The notes beneath the pieces were generated by a model. It worked only from the letters and a program-made list of their open reading frames with translations. It was not told the origin of the DNA and searched no databases. From DAOVIY01 sp964513365 (lineage in GTDB: Bacteria > Patescibacteriota > Minisyncoccia > UBA6257), in NCBI GenBank assembly GCA_964513365.1, contig CAZEMH010000001.1:1-53757 (forward strand): DNA of 53,757 nt. Direction: 5' to 3'. Of the stretch, positions 53,742 through 53,757 are shown one piece after another. Both the position numbers and the translations under genes were made by a program. Each line of letters begins with the position of its first letter. Positions within the stretch are counted from its first letter, which is position 1.

Positions 53742-53757
53742 GTATTTACCTCCAAAT

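Overview
The window is a low-GC, gene-dense chromosomal segment from what is most likely a Candidate Phyla Radiation (Patescibacteria, Parcubacteria-like) bacterium. The sequence shows small genes with 4-20 bp overlaps, almost no Shine-Dalgarno sites, an S10/spc ribosomal cluster with no rpmD (L30) between rpsE and rplO, a DUF4012 envelope protein, an archaeal-type AMP phosphorylase and short single-TM proteins. The phylum call is inference. A run of exactly 100 N flanked by an identical 55-base repeat shows that this is a scaffolded, probably metagenomic, assembly.

Layout. 1-2.5 kb: an AbiEii/DUF6922 toxin-antitoxin-like pair, a HTH-LAGLIDADG endonuclease-like gene beside tRNA-Lys, and an MgtC-family membrane protein. 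2.5-10.6 kb: efp, then a leftward metabolic run ppsA-eno-2-hydroxyacid dehydrogenase-HIT-glmS, with a glycerophosphodiesterase upstream. 10.7-14 kb: a leftward run ychF-acyP-hypothetical-zincin/tRNA-binding fusion-ATP-cone nuclease. 14-15.4 kb: a region rich in short non-coding transcription units around hsp20. 15.5-17.4 kb: tRNA-Val, rplJL with an L10-type leader, a small basic protein and tRNA-Thr. 17.4-20.3 kb: the rightward operon iscS-iscU-mnmA (sulfur transfer for tRNA thiolation), facing tRNA-Gly. 20.3-26.2 kb: leftward DUF4012-murJ-lepA-ftsB-like, divergent from rnpB (RNase P RNA). 26.2-32 kb: tpiA, pgk, DHH phosphoesterase, RNase HI and envelope proteins. 32-48.3 kb: the fused str-S10-spc cluster (rpsL, rpsG, fusA, tuf, rpsJ, rplC ... 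rplO, secY, adk, map). 48.3-53.7 kb: a site-2-type protease, a small membrane protein, AMP phosphorylase, prs, a DUF5654-like protein, rsmI and an HD-domain protein.

The main undescribed signal is a family of four short transcription units (near 10.65, 14.35, 15.02 and 53.68 kb). Each has a near-perfect sigma70 promoter with an extended -10 (TTGACA, 16 bp, TATAMT). Seven bases later a G-initiated RNA of about 46-63 nt begins that is one closed hairpin: an outer stem of about 10 bp, a 4x4 internal loop, an inner stem that changes in sequence but keeps pairing, an invariant CUUG tetraloop, and then a U-tract. Two copies have a perfect DnaA box at the same place just upstream of the -35.

Other regulatory structure includes a two-hairpin 5'-UTR element shared by two unrelated small membrane-protein genes, nearly leaderless promoters for rpsL and the mgtC-like gene, an attenuator-like hairpin between rpsJ and rplC, and a structured tuf leader. 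No CRISPR array, insertion sequence, prophage or rRNA gene was seen.
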